Of a DNA stretch of 49,519 bases, positions 1-7,659 are shown piece after piece. The stretch lies in NCBI RefSeq assembly GCF_000429525.1, contig NZ_AUCA01000028.1, positions 1-49,519 on the forward strand, written 5' to 3'. This DNA is from Alicyclobacillus contaminans DSM 17975 (GTDB taxonomy: Bacteria > Bacillota > Bacilli > Alicyclobacillales > Alicyclobacillaceae). The notes below the pieces were generated by a model that saw nothing but the letters and a program-made list of their open reading frames with translations, had not been told where the DNA came from and ran no database searches. Position numbers and translations under genes: made by a program. The stretch's first letter is position 1. Each line of letters opens with the position of its first letter.

Positions 1-335
1 GGGTCATAGACCGCCATTATCCAGAGGGCGAAATTCACCTGGTGCTCGACAATTACAGCACTCATAAACACCAGGCAGTTCGCAAGTGGCTCACCAAACG
101 CCCACGGTTTCATCTGCACTTTACCCCAACGAGCGCATCGTGGATGAATCAGATTGAGACCTGGTTCGGCATTTTACATCGCCAGGCCTTGGAACGAGGC
201 ATGTTTCGAAGTGTAAAGGCACTCACGGCCGCAATTCACACATTTCTCGATGCTTGGAATGAAAACGCTAAGCCATTCAAATGGGTGAAAAGGGCAGAAG
301 AAATACTGGAAAAAGCAAACCCCAAAAATAAATAG
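1..335 (+). mobile_element. IS630-family transposase, 3' part (cut by window edge)
   Basis: The reading frame is open from base 3 to the stop at 335, so only the C-terminal part of a DDE transposase is seen. It has the IS630/Tc1 pattern: a beta-strand ending in Asp (VLDNYSTHKH), then a run leading to a WMNQIE block that supplies the last acidic catalytic residue, then a helical tail ending in lysines. These enzymes insert at TA dinucleotides. The IS end should lie shortly after the stop, before about base 360, but I cannot fix its inverted repeat. Whether the element is intact depends on sequence left of the window. Confidence 0.85.
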
Positions 336-435
336 TTATAAACGACTCAAGACACTAGGTTCCCATACATCACGTACACGTTGCGACGGTCATCGCCCGG
401 CGACTGTGTACACAATGGCGCACCATTGTGGCAAA

Positions 436-1287
436 TCAACGCAACGACCCCAAATAGATGTCCGTCACCTCTGCTCGGTGGTGACCCAACAGTTCACTCA
501 CGCGCGCCTTGGCCTCCTTGTCCGACAACCCGGCCTCGCGAAACTCCAAATATCGGTCCCGCGCATATCCATGACGCAGGCCGTGTGCCGTGACCGTGCT
601 CCCAGGCGGGCGGTGATGACGTATGTAATCCTGCACCTCACGGATCGCTTCATGGGTTTTCACGCCGGGGACAACGAACAGCTTTTCGCCGGGTCGTGCG
701 TGCCGGACAGCCCGGGCCAGCACATCGTGCGCTTCTCCCCGAAGCGGGACATGCCGAATCAATCCTCCCTTGCCCTTGACCTCCAGCACGTTCGTCACCA
801 GAGCCTGGCGCGCGTGCGCGACGTCGATCCGGTGTGCCTCATGAATTCTCAACCCCAGGTCCCGTGCCAGAATGAGCACGCTCCGAATGCGATCCGGGGC
901 ATCGTCGATGATCCGCAACTCCTCTGCTTTCCACGTCCGGTCACGCCCGCGGAAATTCCGGCGACCGATGTTCATTCGGAGGTTGAATGTCCGTGCGTCC
1001 TCCAGAGGGCGCTTCAAGCCGACCTGATCGGCAATCCAGCGGATCGCCGAAAGCTCGGTTTTGATGTGCGCCGGTGTTCGCCCGTTCGCCTGCATGTACC
1101 GCACGTATGCCTCCACGTGCTTGTCCTGCAAATTTCGCAGATTTTTCAGTTGAAACTGTGCACCAAGAAACTTCGCCAACCGTTGCCCGGCTTCCCGGTA
1201 CCGCTCGCGCGTGCGAATGCTCCCCTGGCGCGTGTGACGAAACACCGCCCGCACCTGGTCCATCAGTGTCCTCTCCGTGCTCCCCAT
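436..1287 (-). CDS. Tyrosine recombinase / integrase
   Basis: A 283-residue site-specific recombinase. Residues about 10-105 form the SAM-like core-binding domain (four helices, RERYREAGQRLAKF start). The rest is the catalytic domain, with an Arg in the DLGLRIHEAHRID block, a Lys hairpin (VKGKGGLIRHVPL), the H-x-x-R box in HGLRHGYARDRY, a second His in LLGHHRAEVTDIYL and the Tyr nucleophile there. It resembles plasmid- or island-type integrases more than XerC/D. The ATG at 1287 is preceded by GGAGG nine bases upstream, which supports this start. An IS630 remnant lies downstream and dyad-rich non-coding DNA upstream, so it probably belongs to a mobile element. Its target is unknown. Confidence 0.85.
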   Translation of the reverse strand: MGSTERTLMDQVRAVFRHTRQGSIRTRERYREAGQRLAKFLGAQFQLKNLRNLQDKHVEAYVRYMQANGRTPAHIKTELSAIRWIADQVGLKRPLEDARTFNLRMNIGRRNFRGRDRTWKAEELRIIDDAPDRIRSVLILARDLGLRIHEAHRIDVAHARQALVTNVLEVKGKGGLIRHVPLRGEAHDVLARAVRHARPGEKLFVVPGVKTHEAIREVQDYIRHHRPPGSTVTAHGLRHGYARDRYLEFREAGLSDKEAKARVSELLGHHRAEVTDIYLGSLR

Positions 1288-2180
1288 GATGAGGTTCCTC
1301 CAAAACGACCGTTACCATCGTCACTATCGTCACCACCCGCGAATTCCCCGCCTTGTGCCGTGACGGTCGATGACGATGGTGACGATAGCTTTCGTGCCTT
1401 TCGAACGTGCCAAGCCCCCGTCTCCGGTAGGTGGTTTCCGCCGAATTTCCGTCCGATCCGTTCGCCAACCGCTTGATTTCACGCCACTTTTCGGCTCCCG
1501 TCCGCCTCTGTCTCTGCCCGCCTCCGGCGCAGAGACAGAGGCGGACGCCCCAGCCTTCGCCATCTCTCGTGCCTGTGGTTAGCATGCATGCCACATTCCC
1601 GCTTCGCGGGTGTTTATCACGACGCCATTTGCCAATGCCGTCGTGATAAACCGTGGCCGCCCACGTACCCTGACGGGTGCTTGCCTCCGGCAAGCGGTGG
1701 GCGTCGTGCGCCGGGCTATGCCCTGGCGCCCATCACCGGCGACACCTGTCGCCGAACCGCCTGCTCTTCTCTTCACCTCCCTTCAAATGTGTGCCGTACG
1801 CCATGCCGTACGGCTCAAGTGCACCCCATTCCGGCCGTGTACGATTGGCCTCCACGACCGGAGATGTGAATGGTGCACCACGCCGGACACGCCATGCACC
1901 CATTGGCCAGAGTGCCTGCCGGCGTGTCTGCGCGTGGTCGGACCACCGGAATCGTGACCTTCCGGCGGACCTGCGCCCCCTTCAGACCGAGTCGTGATAG
2001 TCCGTTTCTCGGCCAAGTGAACTGGGGCGCCGACGCTTCCCCATGGCTTCCCCGAAAAGAAGCCATGCAAAAAGCACACGATGGGATCTGGTTGGATGTC
2101 CACAATCCCATCATGCGCTTATACATAGTGCCCGGCCACCGAACAGACTTCACATTCTTTGCATTCCACTCTGCGTGCCG
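1288..2180. other. Non-coding stretch with serial dyad symmetries
   Basis: About 890 bases with no convincing gene. Open frames exist on both strands but lack ribosome sites and have shadow-like composition. The stretch holds several inverted repeats: 12-base arms at 1324-1335/1377-1388, 17-base perfect arms at 1500-1516/1530-1546, 18-base arms with one mismatch at 1612-1629/1634-1651, and shorter ones at 1680-1694, 1737-1754, 1793-1814 and 2042-2067. None is followed by a T tract, so they do not look like ordinary terminators. They may be recombinase, replication or partition sites of the element carrying the integrase. Confidence 0.6.
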
Positions 2181-2846
2181 TTAAGGGGTATCCCCTCGGT
2201 GCGACTCTGCTGTGGCCTTGAGGTACATATTGCGATTGATGTGAACCGCGATCGCGCTCGTCTCCGGCACACCCGGTATCGCATACAGCGCAAAATGCTC
2301 GTACCGCCCGATTTCCGCTCCTACATGGGATACGTTCTCGGATGTGAGAACATACGTTCTGTTCCCCCACGCCACGGCATGGGGAATCATGATGTTGCCC
2401 GTTCCCATGTCGTTCGCCGGCAGGTTTCCCGCTGAACCAGGCGAGGGGTTTCCCGACAAACTGGTTGCATCCGCATTCGCAGGGGTCCCTACAGGCAAAG
2501 GTGGTTGCGAAGATGCACCGGCCCCCTTCTGGCCAGTCCGGTTCGAGCTCCCCAAACCTTGCGCCGGTGATTCAGCATGCATCATGTTGTCCGTCTGCTT
2601 GCCGGACGGACCTGGTAGGTGCCCAGTCGCACTGTTCCACAGGTACACACCCGTCGCAATCATCAACACCGCCACCGCACCGATGCTCCCGCCCATCCAC
2701 ACCGGTTTTCTCGTCCCCGCGCGAATTGCCGGACGTGACGAAACCTCCGCCCGCACGATGGCATCACGCACGCGATCGCGAACGTGAGCGGGCATCTGTA
2801 CTTCTCGCAAAGGTCTTAACCTTTCCTGTATGTGCTTTACGTCCAT
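2181..2846 (-). CDS. Putative anti-sigma factor, single-pass membrane protein
   Basis: A 221-residue protein encoded directly after the ECF sigma gene, its ATG overlapping the sigma gene's end by 10 bases (translational coupling). Residues 1-45 are charged and cytosolic. One membrane segment lies at about 49-70 (GGSIGAVAVLMIATGVYLW). A Pro/Gly/Ser/Asn-rich linker (about 75-145) leads to a small extracytoplasmic domain. The layout of a short cytosolic head, one helix and an outer sensor domain is that of ECF anti-sigma factors, and the position supports the role. I see no zinc HxxxCxxC motif in the head, so it would not be a classic ZAS-type anti-sigma. The function is inferred from context. 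Confidence 0.65.
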   Translation of the reverse strand: MDVKHIQERLRPLREVQMPAHVRDRVRDAIVRAEVSSRPAIRAGTRKPVWMGGSIGAVAVLMIATGVYLWNSATGHLPGPSGKQTDNMMHAESPAQGLGSSNRTGQKGAGASSQPPLPVGTPANADATSLSGNPSPGSAGNLPANDMGTGNIMIPHAVAWGNRTYVLTSENVSHVGAEIGRYEHFALYAIPGVPETSAIAVHINRNMYLKATAESHRGDTP

Positions 2847-3391
2847 CCGGATTCCCTTCCTTCCCGCGGGTTGGGACGTCGTTCATCTGCCTCCACGAAG
2901 TCCTTCCGAAGTTTTTTGATGGCCCGGTGCAGGGTCACACGAACCCTGACCTCCGACCAGCCGAGAAGTTCCGCGACTTCCCGCACCGGACGGTCCTGAA
3001 TCACACGTAAGATGACGACCTCCCTGTACGAAACTGGAAGATTCTGCAAAATGCTTTCCAGCTCGATTCGGTCCAACGAACGGTCGTCGCACGGTTGATC
3101 CGCCACGTGATCGAGCAGGACCTCTGCTTGGTTCCCCGCGCGTCTTTTCTTGCGGATCATATCCCGCGCGTAATGCCTGGCGATGGCCCACAGCCAGGTC
3201 CGAGGACTGCTCCGGTGTTCGAACTGGGGCCACGCTTGCAAAGCGCGCAAAAAGATCTCCTGCACCGCATCCTCCGCCAAGCCCCGGTCGCCGAGTGTGT
3301 ACAGCACGTATTGGTAAATCTCGTTTCCGTATTGCTCCAACAGTTCCTGAATGGCACGCTTCGCCTCATGCTGAATGTCGGCCAACGGCAT
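2837..3391 (-). CDS. ECF-type RNA polymerase sigma factor
   Basis: A 184-residue sigma-70 family protein with only regions 2 and 4. Region 2 spans about residues 12-90, with the core-binding DRGLAEDAVQEIFLRALQAW stretch and promoter-melting residues near TWLWAIARHYARD. Region 4 spans about 115-170, with YREVVILRVIQDRPVREVAELLG followed by a helix-turn-helix ending in LHRAIKKLRKDF. It is followed by its likely anti-sigma gene. Start is uncertain: ATG at 3391 sits almost on the GAGGG, whereas TTG two codons later (3385) has better spacing. A TGTAAC-N16-ACGAC promoter lies just upstream and recurs before the divergent gene, which suggests autoregulation. Confidence 0.9.
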   Translation of the reverse strand: MPLADIQHEAKRAIQELLEQYGNEIYQYVLYTLGDRGLAEDAVQEIFLRALQAWPQFEHRSSPRTWLWAIARHYARDMIRKKRRAGNQAEVLLDHVADQPCDDRSLDRIELESILQNLPVSYREVVILRVIQDRPVREVAELLGWSEVRVRVTLHRAIKKLRKDFVEADERRPNPREGRESGWT

Positions 3392-3412
3392 CCCTCACTT
3401 TGCACATAGATC

Positions 3413-3439
3413 GTCGTATCCGGCCGACCACGTGTTACA
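3413..3439 (-). promoter_or_regulatory. Candidate ECF (sigX-like) promoter of the sigma operon
   Basis: On the minus strand, TGTAAC (3434-3439) and ACGAC (3413-3417) are separated by 16 bases. This equals TGTAAC-N17-CGAC, the consensus given for B. subtilis sigma-X. It lies 22 bases before the sigma gene start. Confidence 0.6.
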
Positions 3440-3518
3440 CCGGCACATGAAAATGGATTCCTTGAGGTTGGTCATGCGCCATTGGCCCATCCACACTACG
3501 AAACCTAGTCAGTCGTCG

Positions 3519-3545
3519 TGTAACCATCCGGTCACCGTTGACGAC
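3519..3545 (+). promoter_or_regulatory. Second copy of the ECF promoter motif, divergent
   Basis: TGTAAC (3519-3524), 16 bases, ACGAC (3541-3545) on the plus strand, 40 bases before the ATG at 3585. Same elements and same spacing as the sigma gene's own promoter on the other strand. The spacer sequences do not align, so this is not a simple duplication. Confidence 0.6.
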
Positions 3546-3584
3546 TATGTTGACGAATGAACCGATGGAAGAGGTGTCGCCACG

Positions 3585-4187
3585 ATGTCAAGAGCGGTTC
3601 TTACGGCTTTATTCGTTGCACTGGGATTGAGTATCGGGGCTGGAAAGGTGTTGATCGGCGAGTTCCACCTGAAAGACGCCATCGCAATCCGTGAAAGTAT
3701 ACCCAAACCCACCGCAGGAGCCATGGTGTTCGCAAAGAGCACGATGGTTCGGGATGCACAACCTTCTCAAGCCAAGTCGAAACCGGATTCGTCATCCATC
3801 GAAGGGTTGCCCACCATCCATGAGGTTCAGCGCGCGCTTTTCATTCCACCCGCACCAACCTCAGGAATTGTCGTCACGGTACTGCACACGTACCTGGTTC
3901 CCGACAACGTGGTTGAGAAACTCCTGAACGACCTGAACCACAACGAAGGCGTGCAGAATATACAGGACGCGGGACGAACGTACGCCGGACCCCCGGGTCT
4001 TGAATTGCAACGGACAAGCGGGAAGAATGTCGACGTCGTACTCGACCAAACGTCGCGCAACACGGTGGTGATCATGGACCCGGATGACCCAGGAAAAGCC
4101 CTACGTGTTGTAAGTCCTGAGGTGTACAACTGGTTGTCCGGCGGATGGAGAAACGACATCCCACAAGCTGGCCATGGGATGCTATGA
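3585..4187 (+). CDS. Exported protein of unknown function, likely ECF regulon member
   Basis: A 200-residue protein I do not recognise. Residues 1-20 (SRAVLTALFVALGLSIGAG) form a signal peptide or N-terminal membrane anchor. A polar linker (about 55-75) leads to a domain of about 120 residues with alternating strands and helices (GIVVTVLHTYLVP, NVVEKLLNDLN, NTVVIMDPDD). No catalytic motif is evident. The ATG follows a GGAAGAGG ribosome site. The ECF-type promoter upstream and its divergence from the sigma/anti-sigma genes suggest it belongs to that envelope-stress regulon. It could be the sensed partner or an effector; this is inference. Confidence 0.6.
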   Translation: MSRAVLTALFVALGLSIGAGKVLIGEFHLKDAIAIRESIPKPTAGAMVFAKSTMVRDAQPSQAKSKPDSSSIEGLPTIHEVQRALFIPPAPTSGIVVTVLHTYLVPDNVVEKLLNDLNHNEGVQNIQDAGRTYAGPPGLELQRTSGKNVDVVLDQTSRNTVVIMDPDDPGKALRVVSPEVYNWLSGGWRNDIPQAGHGML

Positions 4188-4487
4188 CGTTGTATCCCTT
4201 TTCAACGACGAGCGGGGTAACATCCTAAGACAACTGCACACACCGGCACGTCGCAAGGCCGGTGCGTGGCGGGCCCTTGGAAAAACTCATCAAACGCGGT
4301 TGAATCCTTGTACCCGCTTTGCAGAAAGATTCTTCAATGCATGTAGAAACGCTCGTCACACTTTGGCGATATATTTGAGCCGGTCCCGCTTGAACTGAAT
4401 TTGGGTCCGTTGGAAAATTCCTTGGAAGAAAAGCCGGTTTAACATCGGCTCCAAACGGCATAGAATGTGGTCACGGAGGTGGTCACT

Positions 4488-4748
4488 ATGAAAATGGTCA
4501 GCATCCGCGAATTCCGTGATCATTCCACAGATTACTTCCGGTCGAAGGAACCGCTTCTCGTCATGCGGGGTTCAAAACCGGCGGGTGTGTATCTTCCATG
4601 GGACGAAGCATTGCTTCCCTCAGATGATTTGAAACGAATTTTGTACGACCATCTGACCAAAGAACTGCAAAAGGAGATGGCGGATAAGGGTATTTCAGAA
4701 GAGGAGGTCATGGCCGACCTTGAAGCCCATCGAAAAGGTCGTCATTGA
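4488..4748 (+). CDS. Phd/YefM-type antitoxin
   Basis: An 86-residue protein. The N-terminal MKMVSIREFRDHSTDYFRSKEPLLVMRGSKPAGVYLPW has the Phd/YefM fold signature: strand, helix beginning REFR, and a hairpin that binds operator DNA. The C-terminal part is the charged helical toxin-neutralising tail (LTKELQKEMADKGISEEEVMADLEAH). I chose ATG 4488 because GGAGG lies eight bases upstream; a GTG-region start at 4467 would put the ribosome site inside the gene. A dyad AGCCG...CGGCT just upstream may be its operator. The following frame encodes only the start of a PIN toxin, so the module looks broken and the antitoxin orphaned. Confidence 0.8.
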   Translation: MKMVSIREFRDHSTDYFRSKEPLLVMRGSKPAGVYLPWDEALLPSDDLKRILYDHLTKELQKEMADKGISEEEVMADLEAHRKGRH

Positions 4749-4821
4749 CGCCAATGTCCTCCTCTCCATCGTGATGGGTGAACCCTTTTGTTGCCGTTCT
4801 AATTCATTTCGTTTAGAATAA
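4720..4821 (+). pseudogene. Truncated PIN-domain (VapC-like) toxin
   Basis: In the +1 frame overlapping the antitoxin's end, a TTG (4720) behind GAGGAGG opens a 33-codon frame. It encodes the first strand of a PIN domain, VVIDANVLLSIVMGE, with the first catalytic Asp in IDANVLL. After about 20 residues it runs into unrelated sequence (FCCRSNSFRLE) and stops at 4821. Intact PIN toxins are about 130-140 residues with three further acidic residues, all missing here. The break falls where the promoter region of the next gene begins, which suggests a deletion. Confidence 0.7.
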
Positions 4822-4829
4822 ATTAAACG
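4810..4829 (+). promoter_or_regulatory. Dyad CGTTTA-N8-TAAACG before the GbsR-type gene
   Basis: A perfect 6-base inverted repeat with an 8-base AT-rich centre, 20 bases before the ATG of the downstream regulator. Its position suits an autoregulatory operator or overlap with the core promoter. Confidence 0.45.
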
Positions 4830-4849
4830 TTGTATAAGGAGCCACACAG

Positions 4850-5413
4850 ATGGACGATACCCTCAACATGGCCCGGCAACGACTCATGGAAGCCTTGGGA
4901 CGGCAAAGCGCCTTTTGGGGTGTCGGTAAGATCACCGGTGAGATCTACGCCACGCTGTATCTTTCCGAACACCCACTGAGTCTGACCGAATTGGCCGATG
5001 CCCTCGGGGTCACGAAGGGAAACGTGAGCGTCGCCATCCGAACACTTGAGCAGCTCGGGATGGTCCGGCGTCTGCAACGCCCCGGGGACCGGCGCGTCTA
5101 CTTCGAAGCGGAACCGGATTTCTGGCTCATCGCCCAGCGCGTTCTGGCCCGTCGCCAAAAGCCGGAGTTTGACGAGTCATTCCGCATGTTGGACGAGAGT
5201 ATCCAAATCGCCGAGTCGGCCCATCCGGCACCGGAGCGGGACTTCATGCTGAAACGCATCAAGGCTTTGCAGGACTTCTACAACGAACTGGACCAGGTGG
5301 TGGCCTTGTTGTTGTCCGTGCATCCGAAGCGCATGTCCTGGCTTATCCGGTTGGCCGCTCGAATGTCGTCTCGCCGTGAAGCGGAGACCAAATACGACGT
5401 ACATACACCTTAG
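4850..5413 (+). CDS. GbsR/MarR-family transcriptional regulator
   Basis: A 187-residue protein with a winged helix-turn-helix at about residues 25-90: GKITGEIYATLYLSEHPLSLTELADALGVTKGNVSVAIRTLEQLGMV, then a wing with RRLQRPGDRRVYFEAE. The remainder is a long helical dimerisation arm. This matches the GbsR family, which in Bacillus represses glycine-betaine genes, though many members have other targets. The ribosome site AAGGAG lies nine bases before the ATG. No betaine transport or synthesis genes are adjacent, so the ligand cannot be named. The dyad upstream suggests it controls itself. Confidence 0.8.
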   Translation: MDDTLNMARQRLMEALGRQSAFWGVGKITGEIYATLYLSEHPLSLTELADALGVTKGNVSVAIRTLEQLGMVRRLQRPGDRRVYFEAEPDFWLIAQRVLARRQKPEFDESFRMLDESIQIAESAHPAPERDFMLKRIKALQDFYNELDQVVALLLSVHPKRMSWLIRLAARMSSRREAETKYDVHTP

Positions 5414-5529
5414 TCATGGCTGATGTGATGTGAGAAACAGAAGTGGTCGAACTCACCACTTTCACATTTCGATGTTGTTTGCTCACGGTGGCTCACGAAT
5501 CTGTTTTTCGATGACGGGAGTGAGTCGTC

Positions 5530-5763
5530 ATGTTGGCTATCCTTTGGCTGTCGACAGGCGCTGTCCTCATTCTCACGATGCTTGCGGCCTTTGCCATTCC
5601 TTCATGGCCTCTGTTGGCGGTCTTTCTTCTCGCCTGCGGGGCAACCATCGGTTACCGGTTTACTCGAAGACAGGCCGTGCCCATGACAGCACTTGCGGGA
5701 ACCCTGTGCCTTTGTGCCTACGATGTCGTGAGACTTATCGAAGTCGTGAATGTGGCCCACTGA
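5530..5763 (+). CDS. Small two-helix membrane protein
   Basis: A 77-residue hydrophobic protein. Two adjacent membrane segments are visible, about residues 3-22 (AILWLSTGAVLILTMLAAFA) and 27-42, then a short basic turn (YRFTRRQAVP) and a weaker third hydrophobic stretch. The ATG is preceded by GGGAGTGAG. I do not recognise a family. It lies 116 bases after the GbsR-type gene in the same direction and may share its transcript. It could be a chance hydrophobic frame, but the start site and hydropathy favour a real gene. Confidence 0.5.
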   Translation: MLAILWLSTGAVLILTMLAAFAIPSWPLLAVFLLACGATIGYRFTRRQAVPMTALAGTLCLCAYDVVRLIEVVNVAH

Positions 5764-6360
5764 CTGGAACACAAGAGCCACAATCGACACTTCAGGCCAG
5801 TTTCACGCGAAAACGTTCTAAATACGTCACACAAAAAATTTGACGGAGGCACGTGCACCAGCACGCCCTCCGTTCATCACGTCCTTGTCTTCACAACATC
5901 CAGTGGGTTTACGCTCACATTCCATTTTCCACACACTGAAGTGTCGAACAAACACCACCGGCAAACCCGGCAGACACTCAATCACTCCACACGTGTTTTG
6001 TTCTCCACTCGCCCGCTTGGGGCTACTTACATGACGGCCTCCCGGACAAGCCGTCGCACACTCACAGCCCCCCCGTGAGGGGCCGTGCTGCCATGTATGA
6101 GATCATGGCAGTGAAAACACACCTGTTTCTTCTCGTCACCGCAGTAACGTGCCGGACAACGGTTGCGCACCCCGCCCCGGCACCTTCATCATACCACGCC
6201 TATCATGACCAGTCCAGAAGATTGGGCCAAGTCGATAACCAATTTTGCTTTCCCAGTGTTTTGCGATCCCTACCGGCGATCTCGTTGATAAAAGACTGCT
6301 TCACGGTTGTCGAAAACGTTCGCAGAAATGATCGACGGGGCCACTCACGGCCCCGCCAAG
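5764..6360. other. Intergenic stretch without a supported gene
   Basis: About 600 bases. Frames here have no ribosome sites. The only structure I see is a stem at about 5842-5872 (ACGGAGG... CCTCCGT) with a T-rich run on its minus-strand side, which could terminate leftward transcription of the RadC-like gene. Confidence 0.4.
5830..5872 (-). terminator. Possible terminator, minus strand
   Basis: On the minus strand, CGGAGG...CCTCCG with a loop of about 17 bases is followed by CAAATTTTTTG. The long loop makes this weak. It lies about 490 bases downstream of the RadC-like gene. Confidence 0.35.
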
Positions 6361-6801
6361 TCAGATATACCCGCGTGCGCGGATGCTTACGAACCGCCCG
6401 TCGCCAATCACCAGGTGATCCAACAGGTCTATCCCCATAATCTTGCATGCCTCGTGAACCCGGCGGGTCACCGCGATGTCCTCAGGACTTGGTTCTGGAT
6501 CGCCCGACGGATGGTTGTGCGCGAGCAAAATGGCACTGGAATTCCCGAGTATGGCCGGCTTGATGATCTCGCGCGGATGGACGATGCTTGAGTCCAAACT
6601 GCCGATGCTGACCGTGTTGATTCCGGTCACGACGTGCTTTGTATTCAATAAGAGTACGACCACATGTTCCCGGTCAATCCCATCTAGACTCTCACGCAAG
6701 ATATCGTACGCATCTTCCGCGCTTCGAATTTGCTTAACTTCTGACGCCATACTCCCCTCGCGCACCAACGCGATCCTCACCTTGGGTATTCTGTACCCCA
6801 T
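6361..6801 (-). CDS. RadC-like JAB/MPN-domain protein
   Basis: A 146-residue protein consisting mainly of the JAB/MPN+ metalloprotease-like fold. The zinc motif is clear: LLAHNHPSGDPEPSPED (H-x-H, with the Asp further on). Strands LLNTKHVVTGINTVSIG and the tail VIGDGRFVSIRARGYI complete the domain. Full-length RadC (about 225 residues) has an N-terminal HhH region that is absent here; short forms like this are common on plasmids and genomic islands. I chose ATG 6801 because GGGAGG lies seven bases upstream and residues before it do not look coding. Despite its name, RadC has no proven repair role. Confidence 0.85.
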   Translation of the reverse strand: MGYRIPKVRIALVREGSMASEVKQIRSAEDAYDILRESLDGIDREHVVVLLLNTKHVVTGINTVSIGSLDSSIVHPREIIKPAILGNSSAILLAHNHPSGDPEPSPEDIAVTRRVHEACKIMGIDLLDHLVIGDGRFVSIRARGYI

Positions 6802-7041
6802 GTTGAAACCTCCCGGACCGGCCGTGTGCCTCCATGGGCAGGCTCCCGCCCAAGGCAGGCGACCGGTCCCAGGAGGCACGGGGTACAGCCGGATCGGCAC
6901 AAAACCGGCCGAAGCCGTACCTCCAACACGGACCGTCGATGTTGGATTTATAAAATGCAGGAATCGCACAGGCCCAACTCAATCACCAACATGTGTTGCA
7001 ACAAACACTGTCTCGCCCACCGTGCCGGGTTCGCGTCCGCA

Positions 7042-7266
7042 CTACATCCTTGCGATGTAGAAACTCCGGCGCATCAAGCGGAACCTCGCATTCGGAAAGA
7101 TGATGTACCAGTCGTCCCCCATCTCGATCCGCCCATGCACGTATTGGGCACCGACCATGATGTCCACCCCGTCGCCACAGTGCAGGTCTCGTTCGTACTC
7201 CCCTGCATCGGAATGAAACTGCCACCGTTCAATGGCCTCGTTAAATCGCAAAACGCCACGCTTCAC
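7042..7266 (-). CDS. DUF5348-like small protein
   Basis: A 74-residue protein with a GTG start. Features are RFNEAIERWQF near the start, then LHCGDGVDIMVGAQYVHGRIEMGDDWYIIF, a pattern I associate with the DUF5348 family: a small beta-barrel-like domain found on conjugative elements and prophages. Function unknown. GAGAGG and GGGAGG precede the start. Together with the RadC-like gene, 240 bases downstream on the same strand, it marks this stretch as accessory DNA. Confidence 0.6.
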   Translation of the reverse strand: MKRGVLRFNEAIERWQFHSDAGEYERDLHCGDGVDIMVGAQYVHGRIEMGDDWYIIFPNARFRLMRRSFYIARM

Positions 7267-7659
7267 CAGCCTCTCGCCCTCCCCTCTAGTGTGCTGTCGC
7301 GCGTTGCGCGACGCGGGTACACCGCACTTCCGCCCGCGTCACGGCACCGGAAGTCCTCTGGTGTACGGCACGACGACTCCGTTCATCGTTCCAGAACGAC
7401 GAACGCGATAGGCATGCCAGTCGGTGAGCGTTGTTCACCTCATGGTTCCATTGTCCGAGCCCCTGATGGATGGCACCACAGGATAGAAACGTCATTTTCG
7501 CGTCGGCCTGATAACCACGTTTCGATTGACCTGCTCATTATGAATGGTCAGGTCACTTGATTTTCCTTGATAAATCGCGCATTTTTTGTTCATGGGAGTC
7601 GTTTGAGTGTCAAACTGTGTTATATTCCTGGGCAGAGATCTCGAAAGGAGGATGTGGCC
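7267..7659. other. Intergenic region upstream of the integrase
   Basis: About 390 bases without a supported gene. It holds a 7-base-arm dyad (TGACCTG 7527-7533 / CAGGTCA 7549-7555), a dyad GTTTG-AGTGT-CAAAC (7601-7615), and a TATATT (7621-7626) that could be the integrase -10 element. The second dyad contains GTGTCAAA, which recurs 3' of the integrase and near tRNA-Thr. Confidence 0.45.

Noticed and set aside
1500..1546. 17-base perfect inverted repeat considered as a Rho-independent terminator
   Set aside because: No T tract on either side, and no gene ends there.
2119..2846. Several plus-strand frames opposite the anti-sigma gene
   Set aside because: They are shadows of the minus-strand gene, which has a membrane helix and operon context.
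7601..7615. GTTTG-AGTGT-CAAAC considered as an attachment core
   Set aside because: Too short, and more likely an operator or integrase arm site; no matching core found near tRNA-Thr.
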